Origin: Halarcobacter bivalviorum
GTDB taxonomy: Bacteria; Campylobacterota; Campylobacteria; Campylobacterales; Arcobacteraceae
Assembly (NCBI RefSeq): GCF_003346815.1
Contig: NZ_CP031217.1
Coordinates: 2,542,001 to 2,606,000, forward strand
Reading direction: 5' to 3'
DNA: 64,000 nucleotides
Shown here one piece after another: positions 35,602-45,031 of this stretch. The notes below the pieces were generated by a model that saw nothing but the letters and a program-made list of their open reading frames with translations, did not search any database and had not been told where the DNA came from. Position numbers and translations under genes: made by a program. The first letter of the stretch is position 1; every line of letters begins with the position of its first letter.

Positions 35602-35642
35602 TAGCTTTATATATAATTTTAAAAAAATATTAGGATTATATT

Positions 35643-37025
35643 ATGGAAGGAAATGCTGCTGTTTTAAAAAAAACGCCGTACAGATTTAAAAGATATTATG
35701 CATATATTTTAGCAACTGTTGTTGCTTTAGGTTTACCATTTATTAAGATTAATGGTAACCATATATTTTTACTATCTTTTGATAAGAAGCAATTACATCT
35801 GATGGGTATTGCATTTGATATGCAAGAACTTTATCTTATGCCATTTTTATTAATGCTTCTTTTCTTAGGAATTTTTGCTGTAACTGCTATTGGTGGGAGA
35901 GCATGGTGTGGTTGGGCCTGTCCTCAAACTATTTTTAGAGTAGTTTATAGAGATTTAATTGAATCAAAACTTTTAGGTTTAAGAAGAATTAAAAACAAAC
36001 AAAAAGAGCCAAATTGGTCAAAACCAGAAAATGCATCAAAAAAAGTTGTTGCTATTATTCTTTGGTCAATCCTTTCTTTAATTGCAGCAGCTGATTTTAT
36101 GTGGTATTTTGTACCACCTGAAGACTTCTTTGCTTATATTCAAAACCCTACAGAACACTGGTTTTTAATTGGGTTTGTTCTTGCTATTGCTGGTTTTTTA
36201 GTTTATGATGTAATTTGGTTAAAAGAAGATTTTTGTGTATATGTATGTCCTTATTCAAGAGTTCAATCTGTACTTTATGATGATGATACTTATCAAGCTA
36301 TCTACTCTACAAAAAGAGGTGGACATATTTATAATGATAGTAAAGAAAAAATTATCTTCAAACAAAAAGATTTACCTGAGGAAACAAATGAGTGTACAAC
36401 ATGTGAGTCATGTGTAACTGTATGTCCTACTCATATTGATATTAGAAAAGGTTTACAGTTAGAGTGTATCAACTGTTTAGAGTGTGTTGATGCTTGTACA
36501 AAAGTTATGGGTAAATTAGGGAAAGAGTCTTTAGTTCAATGGACAAGTACAAGTGATATTGAAAAAGGACAAGCAACTAAATTCCTGAGAAAATCTACAA
36601 TCTTATATGCTGTTGCTTTAGTTGTTGTTGTTGGATTACTTTTTGTAATGGGTGGGAAAAAAGAGTATATGTTATTAAATGTTAATAAAACAACTCAATT
36701 ATATAAAATTGATGAAAATAATACTGTTTCAAATAACTTCTTATTACTTTTCCAAAATACAGATTCAAAAACACATACATATAATATTGAAGTTATAGGT
36801 AGAGATGATATTGTAATTAAAAGATTTAGCCCATTTAAACTAAATCCTGGAAAATTAAGAAAAAAAGTAATTATTCTTGAAACAGATAAAATACTTGTAA
36901 ACGATAATACAAAAGATACTCCTATTCCAGTAAAACTGAGAGCTTATGCAGTTGATGAGCCAAATAAAATATCAGTAATAAGAGATGCTGTATTTATCTA
37001 TCCAAGAGCAGATAAACTAAAATAA
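35643..37025 (+). CDS. ccoG: cbb3 oxidase accessory iron-sulfur protein CcoG
   Basis: 460 aa. Several membrane helices in the first half; GGRAWCGWACPQTIFR (C89, C93) and VYVCPYSRVQ; then two ferredoxin-like motifs, CTTCESCVTVCPTHID and CINCLECVDACTKVM; and a periplasmic immunoglobulin-like C-terminal domain (~330-460). CcoG (RdxA/FixG) delivers reductant for copper handling in assembly of the cbb3-type cytochrome oxidase, the microaerobic terminal oxidase of these bacteria. The other cco genes are not in this window. A strong terminator follows. Confidence 0.94.
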   Translation: MEGNAAVLKKTPYRFKRYYAYILATVVALGLPFIKINGNHIFLLSFDKKQLHLMGIAFDMQELYLMPFLLMLLFLGIFAVTAIGGRAWCGWACPQTIFRVVYRDLIESKLLGLRRIKNKQKEPNWSKPENASKKVVAIILWSILSLIAAADFMWYFVPPEDFFAYIQNPTEHWFLIGFVLAIAGFLVYDVIWLKEDFCVYVCPYSRVQSVLYDDDTYQAIYSTKRGGHIYNDSKEKIIFKQKDLPEETNECTTCESCVTVCPTHIDIRKGLQLECINCLECVDACTKVMGKLGKESLVQWTSTSDIEKGQATKFLRKSTILYAVALVVVVGLLFVMGGKKEYMLLNVNKTTQLYKIDENNTVSNNFLLLFQNTDSKTHTYNIEVIGRDDIVIKRFSPFKLNPGKLRKKVIILETDKILVNDNTKDTPIPVKLRAYAVDEPNKISVIRDAVFIYPRADKLK

Positions 37026-37029
37026 TCTT

Positions 37030-37050
37030 AAAGAGGCCTTGTGCCTCTTT
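37030..37050. terminator. Terminator after ccoG
   Basis: AAAGAGGC-CTTGT-GCCTCTTT, a perfect 8-bp stem with a GC-rich middle, 5 bases after the ccoG stop codon. Confidence 0.8.
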
Positions 37051-37080
37051 CACTTAAATACTTATTAACCTCGCATTAGA

Positions 37081-37086
37081 TATAAT
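37081..37086 (+). promoter_or_regulatory. -10 element for the pyrG-recJ unit
   Basis: TATAAT preceded by TTAGA, 41 bases before the pyrG ATG. GGAG eight bases before the ATG is the ribosome site. No clear -35. Confidence 0.5.
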
Positions 37087-37126
37087 CGCGAAATATTTAA
37101 CTATTATTAATTCATGGAGCTTTTTA

Positions 37127-38743
37127 ATGACTAAATTCATATTTGTTACGGGTGGAGTACTCAGTTCACTTGGTAAAGGTATTACTTCTGCATCTATTGC
37201 AACAATTTTAAAACAATCTGGATTTAAAGTAAGTATGCTAAAAATAGACCCTTACTTAAATGTTGATCCAGGAACAATGAGTCCACTTGAACACGGTGAA
37301 GTATTTGTAACTGCAGATGGAGCAGAGACTGACTTGGATTTAGGAAACTATGAAAGATTTATTGACAAAACTCTTACTGCAAAAAACTCTTTTACAACTG
37401 GACAAGTTTACCAAAGTGTAATTAAAAGAGAGAGAGAGGGTGGTTACTTAGGAAAAACTATTCAAGTAATTCCTCACGTTGTAGATGAGATTAAAGATAG
37501 AATCTATGATGCAGCAGAAGAGAATGAATTTCTAATTATTGAGCTTGGTGGAACAGTAGGAGATATCGAAGGTTTACCATTTATGGAAGCAATTCGAGCT
37601 ATTAGACATGAGCAACCAAAATCAAATACTATGAATATTCATGTAAGTTTAGTTCCATATATTAAAGCTGCTGGTGAATTAAAAACAAAACCAACTCAAC
37701 ACTCAGTACAAGAGCTTAGAAGAATTGGTATTACTCCTCATATGCTTGTATGTAGAACAGAAAAAGAGTTACCAAAAAATCTAAAAGAAAAACTTGCTTT
37801 ATCTTGTGATATTGATAGAAATGCAGTAATTGAAGCAGGAGATGCACAATCAATTTATCAAGTTCCATTACATTTTATTAAAGAAGGAATTTTAACTCCT
37901 TTATCTGAGCATTTTAATATTAAAATCAAACCAAATATGGAAAAATGGGATACTTTAGTTAAAAATATTCTTGTTCCTCAAGATGAAGTAACTATCGCAT
38001 TTGTTGGTAAATATTTAGATTTAAAAGAGTCATATAAGTCTTTAATTGAAGCCTTAATCCATGCAGGTGCACACTTAAGTACAAAAGTAAATATTCATTG
38101 GTGTGATTCAGAAAGAATTGAAGATAGTGGAGCTTATGAAATCATTGGAAATTCTGATGCTATCTTAGTTGCTGGTGGATTTGGACACAGAGGGGCTAAA
38201 GGAAAACTAGAAGCAATTAAATATGCAAGAGAGAATAAAATTCCTTATTTAGGTATTTGTTTAGGTATGCAATTATCTATTATTGAGTATGCAAGAAATG
38301 TATTAGGTATTGAAAATGCAAACTCTATAGAATTTGATGAAAATACTTCTGAGCCAGTAATCTATTTAATTGATGAATTTATTGACCAAAACGGAGATAA
38401 ACAATTAAGAACTCATGAATCACCAATGGGTGGAACAATGAGACTTGGAGAATATCCATTTGAGCCATTAAAAGGAACAAACCTTCAAAAAGCATATGGA
38501 AATGAAGAAGTATACTATGAAAGACATAGACATAGATATGAAGCAAATCCAGCATATAGACAAAGACTTGAAGAAGCAGGAATGATTATTTCTGGACAAT
38601 CAAATGGTTTAATTGAAGCAGTTGAGATTAAAGACCACCCATGGTTTGTAGGGGTACAATTCCACCCAGAATTTACTTCTCACTTAGAGACTCCAAACCC
38701 AATTATCTTAGAGTTTGTAAAACAAGCAAATAAAAAAGACTAA
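37127..38743 (+). CDS. pyrG: CTP synthase
   Basis: 538 aa. N-terminal synthetase domain: [57 protein letters not shown] and [14 protein letters not shown]-terminal class I glutamine amidotransferase: [11 protein letters not shown], the nucleophile in [12 protein letters not shown] and the His-Glu of VQFHPEF. It aminates UTP to CTP with glutamine nitrogen. Length is normal. It is followed directly by recJ (TAATG overlap). Confidence 0.98.
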   Translation: MTKFIFVTGGVLSSLGKGITSASIATILKQSGFKVSMLKIDPYLNVDPGTMSPLEHGEVFVTADGAETDLDLGNYERFIDKTLTAKNSFTTGQVYQSVIKREREGGYLGKTIQVIPHVVDEIKDRIYDAAEENEFLIIELGGTVGDIEGLPFMEAIRAIRHEQPKSNTMNIHVSLVPYIKAAGELKTKPTQHSVQELRRIGITPHMLVCRTEKELPKNLKEKLALSCDIDRNAVIEAGDAQSIYQVPLHFIKEGILTPLSEHFNIKIKPNMEKWDTLVKNILVPQDEVTIAFVGKYLDLKESYKSLIEALIHAGAHLSTKVNIHWCDSERIEDSGAYEIIGNSDAILVAGGFGHRGAKGKLEAIKYARENKIPYLGICLGMQLSIIEYARNVLGIENANSIEFDENTSEPVIYLIDEFIDQNGDKQLRTHESPMGGTMRLGEYPFEPLKGTNLQKAYGNEEVYYERHRHRYEANPAYRQRLEEAGMIISGQSNGLIEAVEIKDHPWFVGVQFHPEFTSHLETPNPIILEFVKQANKKD

Positions 38744-40308
38744 TGTCTAAGGTAACTAAAGACCGACTTTACGAACTATTATCAGCAAGACACGAGAATA
38801 ATCCCTATTCTCGACTTGCACATATACCCTCACCTGATAGTTTTAAAGATATAAAAAAAGCCTCTTTACGAATAAAAAAAGCCTTACTTGAAAATGAAAC
38901 AATAACAATTGTAGGTGACTATGATGTTGATGGTGTTGTTTCTACTACAATAATAGTTGATTTCTTTAAAAAAATTGGAAAAACTGTAAACTATATCATT
39001 CCTAATCGTTTTGAACATGGATATGGATTAAGTCCTAAAATTGTTGACATGATAGAAGAAGGTTTAGTTATAACTGTAGATAATGGTATTTCAGCATGTA
39101 AAGCTGCAAAACTTCTAAAAGAAAAAAATATTGATTTAATAATTACTGACCATCATACAGTAGGAGAAGAAATCCCAGAGGCTTTTGCAATTATAAATCC
39201 AAAACAAAAAGAGTGCACTTTTCCTTTCAAAGATATTTGTGGAGCGCAAGTAGCTTGGTATCTTTGTGCTGCAATAAAAAAAGAGATAAGTGCAGATGTT
39301 AACCTTCAAGAGTTTTTTGATTTACTTTGTGTTGCAATTATTGCTGATATTATGCCAATGACAAGTCTTAACTATACAATGGTTAAACATGGACTAAAAA
39401 AAATTAAAGATTCTTCAAGACCTGCTTTTAAAAAAATCAATGAAATGATTTCTAAAGAAGTTTTTGTTTCAGATGATATTGGTTTTACTATTGCTCCTAA
39501 AATAAATAGTGCAGGAAGAATGGAAGATGCTTCAATTGCACTAAATTTTTTATTAGCTTCTTCTGAATATGAAGCAAATGATGCTTTACAATTATTAGAA
39601 GAGTTAAATTGTTTTAGAAAGAATCTACAAGAAGAGATTTCACAAAAAGCTACAAATGCAACTAATCCAGAAGAGAATGCAGTTATTGTTTGGGGAGAGG
39701 GTTGGCATGAAGGAGTAATAGGAATTGTTGCTTCAAAGCTATCAAATGCTTTTAAAAAACCTGCTTTTATCTTTTCTATTAATAATGGAATTGCAAAAGG
39801 AAGTGCTAGAGCGAATGCAAATATAAATCTCCATACAATAATTACAGAAACTTCTGATTTATTATTAGGTTTTGGTGGCCATAAAAATGCAGCTGGATTA
39901 TCTTTAAAAGCTGAAAATTTAGAAGAGTTTAAAAATAGAATAAATAAAACTCTTGAAAATCATAAAAAAGAACTTCATATAGAACATGATGTTTTAGGAG
40001 AATTAGATGTTTCTTCTGTTGATATTGAGTTTTTGAATATTATAGAACAGTTTGAACCTTATGGACTTAAAAACCATAGACCTATTTTTAGTATCTCAAA
40101 CTCTCAAATTATAAAATCAGAACTATTTGGAAAAGATAAAAATCATTTAAAATTAACTCTAAATAGCGATGGTTTTTTATTTGAAGCAATTAAGTTTTAC
40201 TGTGATGAAAAACTTGATTATTCAAATATCAGTTTAGTAGTTTCAGTAAATAAAAATGAATTTAGAGGACAAATAAGTCCTCAATTTCTAATTCAAGATA
40301 TTTTATAA
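38743..40308 (+). CDS. recJ: Single-stranded-DNA exonuclease RecJ
   Basis: 521 aa, somewhat shorter than E. coli RecJ (577). DHH phosphoesterase motifs: VGDYDVDGVVS (D59, D61, D63), VDNGISA, TDHH (136-138), and DHHA1 region with GWHEGVIGIVASKL and GFGGHKNAAGLSL. It degrades 5' ends of single-stranded DNA in recombination and mismatch/base repair. Start codon overlaps the pyrG stop (TAATG), so it depends on pyrG transcription and translation. Confidence 0.95.
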   Translation: MSKVTKDRLYELLSARHENNPYSRLAHIPSPDSFKDIKKASLRIKKALLENETITIVGDYDVDGVVSTTIIVDFFKKIGKTVNYIIPNRFEHGYGLSPKIVDMIEEGLVITVDNGISACKAAKLLKEKNIDLIITDHHTVGEEIPEAFAIINPKQKECTFPFKDICGAQVAWYLCAAIKKEISADVNLQEFFDLLCVAIIADIMPMTSLNYTMVKHGLKKIKDSSRPAFKKINEMISKEVFVSDDIGFTIAPKINSAGRMEDASIALNFLLASSEYEANDALQLLEELNCFRKNLQEEISQKATNATNPEENAVIVWGEGWHEGVIGIVASKLSNAFKKPAFIFSINNGIAKGSARANANINLHTIITETSDLLLGFGGHKNAAGLSLKAENLEEFKNRINKTLENHKKELHIEHDVLGELDVSSVDIEFLNIIEQFEPYGLKNHRPIFSISNSQIIKSELFGKDKNHLKLTLNSDGFLFEAIKFYCDEKLDYSNISLVVSVNKNEFRGQISPQFLIQDIL

Positions 40309-40956
40309 AATCATTTGAGGAGGAAGAGAAATCTCTTTTCCTTTTTTGATTCCTTCTAATTCTAATATCTCATCATCTATACTTGTACTTGAATTTGCAG
40401 AAGCTAAGATATTTCCATTATTTACATCAATTAGTTTAATAAAAACAATTAATGTTTCAGTAGTTATTGTATAAGTTCCAACAACTGCAAACTTACCATC
40501 AACAGTCTTTTTAGTTATATCTTTTTGATTTCTTGTTAAAAGATTTAATCCACTTTCTCCAAAAGTAAAGTTCTCACTTAATTCAACTTGTCTTACAATG
40601 ATATTTTTATTAAGTAAAGCATCTTTTAAATGCTCAGACAATAAAAAACCTAGCTTTGATTTATTCTCTAATTTATCAATATTCACAAAATCAGAAACTA
40701 ATACAACATCATCTTCTAAAACATATTTGTCAAATCTTGTAGAAGTTTTTTTAATCAACTTAGAAACAAGAGAATTGAAATCATTTGAACCAGTCACATT
40801 TTTATGGTTATCAGGAGATTTTTTTGCAATTTTATCCATAAAAGATGGAAGATCTTCACTTCCTGTTATTTTTTTTAAAGAACAAGAAGTGAATAAGAAA
40901 AGAGGAATAGAAACTAAAACAATTAGTTTAGTTATTCTAAAAAGAGTTTTATTCAT
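40303..40956 (-). CDS. FlgO-like lipoprotein, second of a tandem pair
   Basis: 217 aa. Lipoprotein signal ending FLFTSC (C25). The soluble part matches the FlgO pattern: DVVLVSDFVNIDKLENKSKLGFLLSEHLKDALLNKN, then FAVVGTYTITTETLIVFIKLIDVNNGNILASA. FlgO proteins are outer-membrane lipoproteins tied to flagellar motility in Vibrio; in Campylobacterota the role is less clear. Five bases separate it from the related gene upstream; its end overlaps recJ (convergent) by 6 bases. It is a divergent paralogue of its neighbour, about one third identical by eye in the core. Confidence 0.78.
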   Translation of the reverse strand: MNKTLFRITKLIVLVSIPLFLFTSCSLKKITGSEDLPSFMDKIAKKSPDNHKNVTGSNDFNSLVSKLIKKTSTRFDKYVLEDDVVLVSDFVNIDKLENKSKLGFLLSEHLKDALLNKNIIVRQVELSENFTFGESGLNLLTRNQKDITKKTVDGKFAVVGTYTITTETLIVFIKLIDVNNGNILASANSSTSIDDEILELEGIKKGKEISLPPQMIL

Positions 40957-40961
40957 AAAAT

Positions 40962-41615
40962 CTATTTTTCTTGAATAATTTTAATTGTTCTTGCTGGTTT
41001 ACAATCTTTAAATAAAACACAATCATCTCTTTTATTGTGAAGATATGTTGCTCTTGCACTTGAGATTATTCTACCTGTGATATTATCAATAACTCTTGCG
41101 TTTAACATTACTTTACCAAATTGTCTAGAATAAGTTCCTACAACTACATATGTATTTGGTATTTCATCTTTTAATTTATAAGGATTTCTTGTTATAAAGT
41201 ATTCACCTTGTTCATTAATTGAAACTGCAAGTTGTCCTCTATATTCAATAATATTGAAACCTCTATTTGACATTTCATTGATCATACTTTCACTTACAAT
41301 TCTTCCAAATTCTGTAGTCTTTTTAAAATTATCTAATCTAACAAATGAAGTAATAAGTACAGGTTTACTTGTATTCATCTTTTTGTTTCTCATCATTTGA
41401 GTAGCTAATGAATTGATTGTACCTTCTAATGTTCTTTGATTTGTAACATTAATTTGTTGATCCTCTGCAATCTCAATATATTTTTTAGTAACTTGTACTT
41501 CGTTGTCTGCTGAAGAAACGGCAGAATTACTAGCAGACATAGTTTGAGAAAGACATCCTGAAAATAATGTAAGTGTTGCTGTTGCAAGACAAGCTTTAGC
41601 GAAAGTTTTAAGCAT
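40962..41615 (-). CDS. FlgO-like lipoprotein, first of a tandem pair
   Basis: 217 aa. Signal ending TLFSGC (C21), then a ~60-residue serine-rich and polar linker, then the FlgO core: KPVLITSFVRLDNFKKTTEFGRIVSESMINEMSNRG and TYVVVGTYSRQFGKVMLNARVIDNITGRIISSA. Two late cysteines (CVLFKDC) may form a disulfide. By family it is an outer-membrane lipoprotein possibly linked to the flagellum. It leads a two-gene operon with its paralogue; AAGGGGAC lies before its ATG. Confidence 0.8.
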   Translation of the reverse strand: MLKTFAKACLATATLTLFSGCLSQTMSASNSAVSSADNEVQVTKKYIEIAEDQQINVTNQRTLEGTINSLATQMMRNKKMNTSKPVLITSFVRLDNFKKTTEFGRIVSESMINEMSNRGFNIIEYRGQLAVSINEQGEYFITRNPYKLKDEIPNTYVVVGTYSRQFGKVMLNARVIDNITGRIISSARATYLHNKRDDCVLFKDCKPARTIKIIQEK

Positions 41616-41747
41616 AAAGTCCCCTTTTTATAATTGAATAAATTTTATTTAAAAACAACTTATAAATTCTTGAAAGCTCCTTATTTTAGCATTTAGTAAT
41701 TTAATCTAATATAGTCTAAAATATGAAAAAATTTATAAGGAGATTAT

Positions 41748-42293
41748 ATGTCAAAACTATTAGTTCCTATTTCAAATGGATTTGAAGAGATTGAGGCAAT
41801 CTCTATTATCGATATTTGTAGAAGAGCCAATATTGATGTAGTTATTGCAGCAGTAGAAGATATAGTAACTACAGGAGCACATAATATAAAAATTACAGCA
41901 GATTGCAAAATTGAAAATGTTGAGGAAGATGATTTTGACATGATTGCCCTTCCTGGAGGGCTTCCAAATGCTTTTACTCTTGCTGAAAATAAGTATGTGC
42001 AAGATATTTTAAAAGAGTTTAAAGCTAGTGATAAATATATTGCAGCTATTTGTGCTGCACCATATGCTCTTCACAAAGCAGAAGTATTAAATAAAAACTA
42101 TACTTGTTATCCAAGCTTTGAGCAAAAAATAGATCCTGATAATTATATAGCTGACCAAAATGTAGTTTTAGATGATAAAATAATTACATCAAGAGGCCCT
42201 GCAACTGCAGCAGAATTTGCACTTGAAATAGTGAAACTTCTAAAAGGTGATGAAATATATGAAGAGTTAAAAGAAGATTTACTTCTTAAATAA
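41748..42293 (+). CDS. DJ-1/PfpI-family protein
   Basis: 181 aa. Starts LLVPISNGFEEIEAISIIDI, with the conserved acidic residue in GFEEIE, then the nucleophile elbow AAICAAPYALHK (C102) and SRGPATAAEFALEIVKLL. These features match DJ-1/ThiJ/YajL proteins, which act on glyoxal-type aldehydes or as redox-responsive chaperones; exact activity is debated. AAGGAG is its ribosome site. The last 15 bases overlap the convergent glycosyltransferase gene. Confidence 0.9.
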   Translation: MSKLLVPISNGFEEIEAISIIDICRRANIDVVIAAVEDIVTTGAHNIKITADCKIENVEEDDFDMIALPGGLPNAFTLAENKYVQDILKEFKASDKYIAAICAAPYALHKAEVLNKNYTCYPSFEQKIDPDNYIADQNVVLDDKIITSRGPATAAEFALEIVKLLKGDEIYEELKEDLLLK

Positions 42294-43430
42294 GTTTTCT
42301 AATATCTTCTGATTTATTTCCCAAAAATCTAAAAAACTATGAGAGATAGATTTATCTCTCATATAGTTATAAGCTTTTTCACTTTTATTTTTATATACCT
42401 CATCTTTATTTTTTAATTCTTTGATGGCTTTAATTATTTGATTTTTTTCTTCAATATTTATAATATAACCAAACTCTTCACTTACAAAAGTTTTAGGACC
42501 ACCTTTATCACTAACAATTACAGGCAAAGCTGAACTCATGGCTTCTAGAACAACTTGCCCTAAAGTATCTGTGGTAGAGGGGAAAATAAAACAGTCACTT
42601 GAAGCATATAGTTTAGATAAAGCCTCTTTTTGTTTTCTTCCAAGGAGATAAACTCCTTTCTCTTCTAGTTTCGAACTATCTAATTTTATCTCTATATCCC
42701 CTACAACTATTAGTTTTATATCTAAAAAGTTCTCTTCCAACCAGATATTTATTAACTTATCTACATTTTTTTCAATAGATACTCTTCCTGTATATAAAAC
42801 TTTAAAACTGTTTTTATCAATGTTATATTCTTCCCAAATATTTTCATCTTTAAAAGACTTATCAAAATTCTTAATATTTATTCCTGCTTTTAAAAGATAC
42901 AAATCTCTTTTTTTAAAAACTAACTGTTTTTGAATAATATCAACATACTCATTAGACCGAGAAAATAAAGCAATAAAATTTTTATAAAAGACTTTTAAAT
43001 ATAAAAGTGTGATTTTTCTTACAAACTCACTTTTTGTATTTTCATACAAGTAAGAGGGAAAATCAGTATGGTATATTCCTACAACTGGTATTTTTAATAA
43101 TTTTGCACTAATCAAAGCACATAAACCAACTGTTCCTGGTGTTGAAATATGCAAAATATCAGGCTTTAACTTTTTAATATTATTCTTTATTTTAAAAAAA
43201 TTTGGCATTACTAAATCTAAGGATTTATAAAAAGGCATTTTAATACTAAAGATAGGTTTTAGATTATAAATATTTTCAATACTTTCATAATGATTTTTCT
43301 TAGTTGATGTTATTACAGTAAACTCTTTCTTATAGCTTTTTGCTTCTTTTGCAAAATCTTGAATAAACCTTGATACTCCATTTAAGTCATATACTGTATC
43401 ACTAACTAAACATACTTTTATATCTTTCAT
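42279..43430 (-). CDS. GT4-family glycosyltransferase
   Basis: 383 aa, two Rossmann-like halves. N-terminal VCLVSDTVYDLNGVSRFIQDF (acceptor side), DILHISTPGTVGL and GIYHTDFPSYLY; C-terminal VLYTGRVSIEKNVDKLI, LVVG-type strand and the donor-site block DCFIFPSTTDTLGQVVLEAMSSALPVIVSDKGGP. This resembles MgtA/PimB-like mannosyl- or glucosyltransferases acting on membrane lipids. Divergent from an LpxH-like phosphoesterase and a patatin gene, which suggests a glycolipid role (inference). No signal peptide; peripheral membrane location is likely. Confidence 0.85.
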   Translation of the reverse strand: MKDIKVCLVSDTVYDLNGVSRFIQDFAKEAKSYKKEFTVITSTKKNHYESIENIYNLKPIFSIKMPFYKSLDLVMPNFFKIKNNIKKLKPDILHISTPGTVGLCALISAKLLKIPVVGIYHTDFPSYLYENTKSEFVRKITLLYLKVFYKNFIALFSRSNEYVDIIQKQLVFKKRDLYLLKAGINIKNFDKSFKDENIWEEYNIDKNSFKVLYTGRVSIEKNVDKLINIWLEENFLDIKLIVVGDIEIKLDSSKLEEKGVYLLGRKQKEALSKLYASSDCFIFPSTTDTLGQVVLEAMSSALPVIVSDKGGPKTFVSEEFGYIINIEEKNQIIKAIKELKNKDEVYKNKSEKAYNYMRDKSISHSFLDFWEINQKILENLFKK

Positions 43431-43468
43431 TTTGATATTTTATTACTCAATAATTACAAAGGTATTAC

Positions 43469-43513
43469 ATGTCATTAACTTGTAACCAAGTTGGCATAAA
43501 CTTCTTTTCATGA
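43469..43513 (+). CDS. 14-aa leader peptide coupled to the LpxH-like gene
   Basis: ATG with AAAGG six bases upstream, encoding MSLTCNQVGINFFS and ending in TGA that overlaps the next gene's ATG (ATGA). The downstream gene has no ribosome site of its own, so its translation is probably coupled to this ORF. Part of the ORF forms a small hairpin AACTTG-TAAC-CAAGTT (43477-43492). Confidence 0.5.
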   Translation: MSLTCNQVGINFFS

Positions 43514-44247
43514 AATATAAAAGTATCTTTATCTCAGATGTTCACTTAGGAACAAAGTATTCGAATACAAAAATGCTTCTTGATTTTTTTAAACATAATG
43601 AGAGTGAAAATCTATTTTTAGTAGGAGATATAATAGATGGTTGGTCAATAAAAAGAAAACTTATTTGGCCTCAAAGTCACTCAGATGTAATTCAAAAGAT
43701 TTTGAAAAAAGCAAGAAAAGGTTGTAATATTGTTTTTATAACTGGTAACCATGATGAGTTTTTAAGACCCTTTGTACCTTTAGTATTAGGAGACTCTTTA
43801 GATATAAAAAATGAGTATGAATATGAGTCTTTATCTGGTAAAAAATATCTTGTAACACACGGTGATTTCTTTGATTCAATAACAATGACAAAAAAATGGC
43901 TTGCTGTGTTAGGAGATTATGGATATGACTTATTACTAGAAGTAAATCAGTTTTTAAACTTCTTTAGAAATAAATTTGGTATTAAATCAAACTGGTCACT
44001 ATCGAAATATGTAAAAGACAATGTTAAATCCTCTGTATCTTTTATAACTGACTTTGAAGATACTCTAGCAAAGCATGCAAAACATAAACAATATGATGGC
44101 ATAATATGTGGACATATACATAAAGCAGAAATACGAGATATAGATAGTATTGAGTACCTAAATTGCGGAGATTGGGTAGAATCTTGTACTGCTATTGTTG
44201 AAACCTATGAGGGAGAATTCAAAATTATTAATTGGTTAAACAAATGA
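43510..44247 (+). CDS. LpxH-like metallophosphoesterase (UDP-2,3-diacylglucosamine diphosphatase family)
   Basis: 245 aa. Calcineurin-type metal motifs: SDVHLG (D10, H12), LVGDIIDGW, FITGNHDEF, VTHGDFFD and CGHIHKAEI with YLNCGDWVESCTAI. The last motifs are typical of the LpxH2/YbbF-like branch. It may hydrolyse UDP-2,3-diacylglucosamine to lipid X, the step before LpxB, or a related lipid pyrophosphate. No other lpxH candidate is seen in the window. Weak ribosome site; translation seems coupled to a 14-aa leader peptide. The patatin gene overlaps its stop. Confidence 0.82.
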   Translation: MKYKSIFISDVHLGTKYSNTKMLLDFFKHNESENLFLVGDIIDGWSIKRKLIWPQSHSDVIQKILKKARKGCNIVFITGNHDEFLRPFVPLVLGDSLDIKNEYEYESLSGKKYLVTHGDFFDSITMTKKWLAVLGDYGYDLLLEVNQFLNFFRNKFGIKSNWSLSKYVKDNVKSSVSFITDFEDTLAKHAKHKQYDGIICGHIHKAEIRDIDSIEYLNCGDWVESCTAIVETYEGEFKIINWLNK

Positions 44248-44987
44248 AATTTGGACTTGTCTTAAGTGGAGGTGCTGCAAGAGGTGCTTTTCATCTTGGA
44301 ATACTTCAATTTTTAGAAGAACAAAATATAAATATAGATTCCTATTCTGGTAGCTCTATTGGAGCTATAATCTCTGTTTCTCATGCAAGTGGAGTAAGTG
44401 CAAAAGAGCAACTAAAAATCTTCTCTTCTAAAGAGATAAAAGAGGTTTTAAAATTTAACTACCTCAACAAAGGTTTGCTAAAAATTGACACTAAACACAA
44501 AATATTAGATGAACTTTTACCAATTAAAAGACTTGAAGATTTAAATAAAAAGGTATTTGTAAATGCCTATGATTTAAAATCGAAAAAACTTTACTATTTT
44601 GATAAAGGAGATAGTCATAAACTCTGTATGGCTTCAAGTGCTTTGACTCCTTTATTTAAACCTATAAAATATAAAAATATGGAACTTATAGATGGAGGTT
44701 TATTTGATAATATGCCTATTAAACCACTACTTGATGGAAAACATGAAATATATACTGTTGATATTATGCCTAGTAAAAATAGTTTCAATCCAAAAAAGAG
44801 TTTTAGCCCCTTAAAAAAAATAAAAAAGAAAATCTTTAAACAACTAATTGAAAACTCAAAATACTCTATAGAACATACAAATCACTATATTACAAACTAT
44901 GAAATTTTAGACTTTAAAATGTTTACTTTCAAAGAGCTAAAGAATTGTTTTAACTTAGGATATAAAGAAGCACAAAAACATTTTTAG
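44244..44987 (+). CDS. Patatin-like phospholipase
   Basis: About 247 aa from the ATG that overlaps the preceding stop (ATGA); an upstream in-frame TTG at 44232 is less likely. Oxyanion hole LSGGAARGAFHLG, nucleophile in YSGSSIGAI (S38), catalytic aspartate in ELIDGGLFDN (D150). This is the RssA/YchK-type bacterial patatin family, serine lipases acting on phospholipid acyl chains in the cytoplasm or at the inner membrane. Coupling with an LpxH-like enzyme and neighbour GT4 points to envelope-lipid turnover (inference). Confidence 0.9.
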   Translation: MKFGLVLSGGAARGAFHLGILQFLEEQNINIDSYSGSSIGAIISVSHASGVSAKEQLKIFSSKEIKEVLKFNYLNKGLLKIDTKHKILDELLPIKRLEDLNKKVFVNAYDLKSKKLYYFDKGDSHKLCMASSALTPLFKPIKYKNMELIDGGLFDNMPIKPLLDGKHEIYTVDIMPSKNSFNPKKSFSPLKKIKKKIFKQLIENSKYSIEHTNHYITNYEILDFKMFTFKELKNCFNLGYKEAQKHF

Positions 44988-45031
44988 ATATAATCAATAC
45001 TATAATAAAATTAATCTAAAAAAGTAAAACT

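Noticed and set aside
40264-40282. GAGGAC-AAATAA-GTCCTC hairpin near the recJ end as a terminator.
   Set aside because: It lies inside the recJ coding sequence 26 bases before the stop and has no T-tract in either direction.
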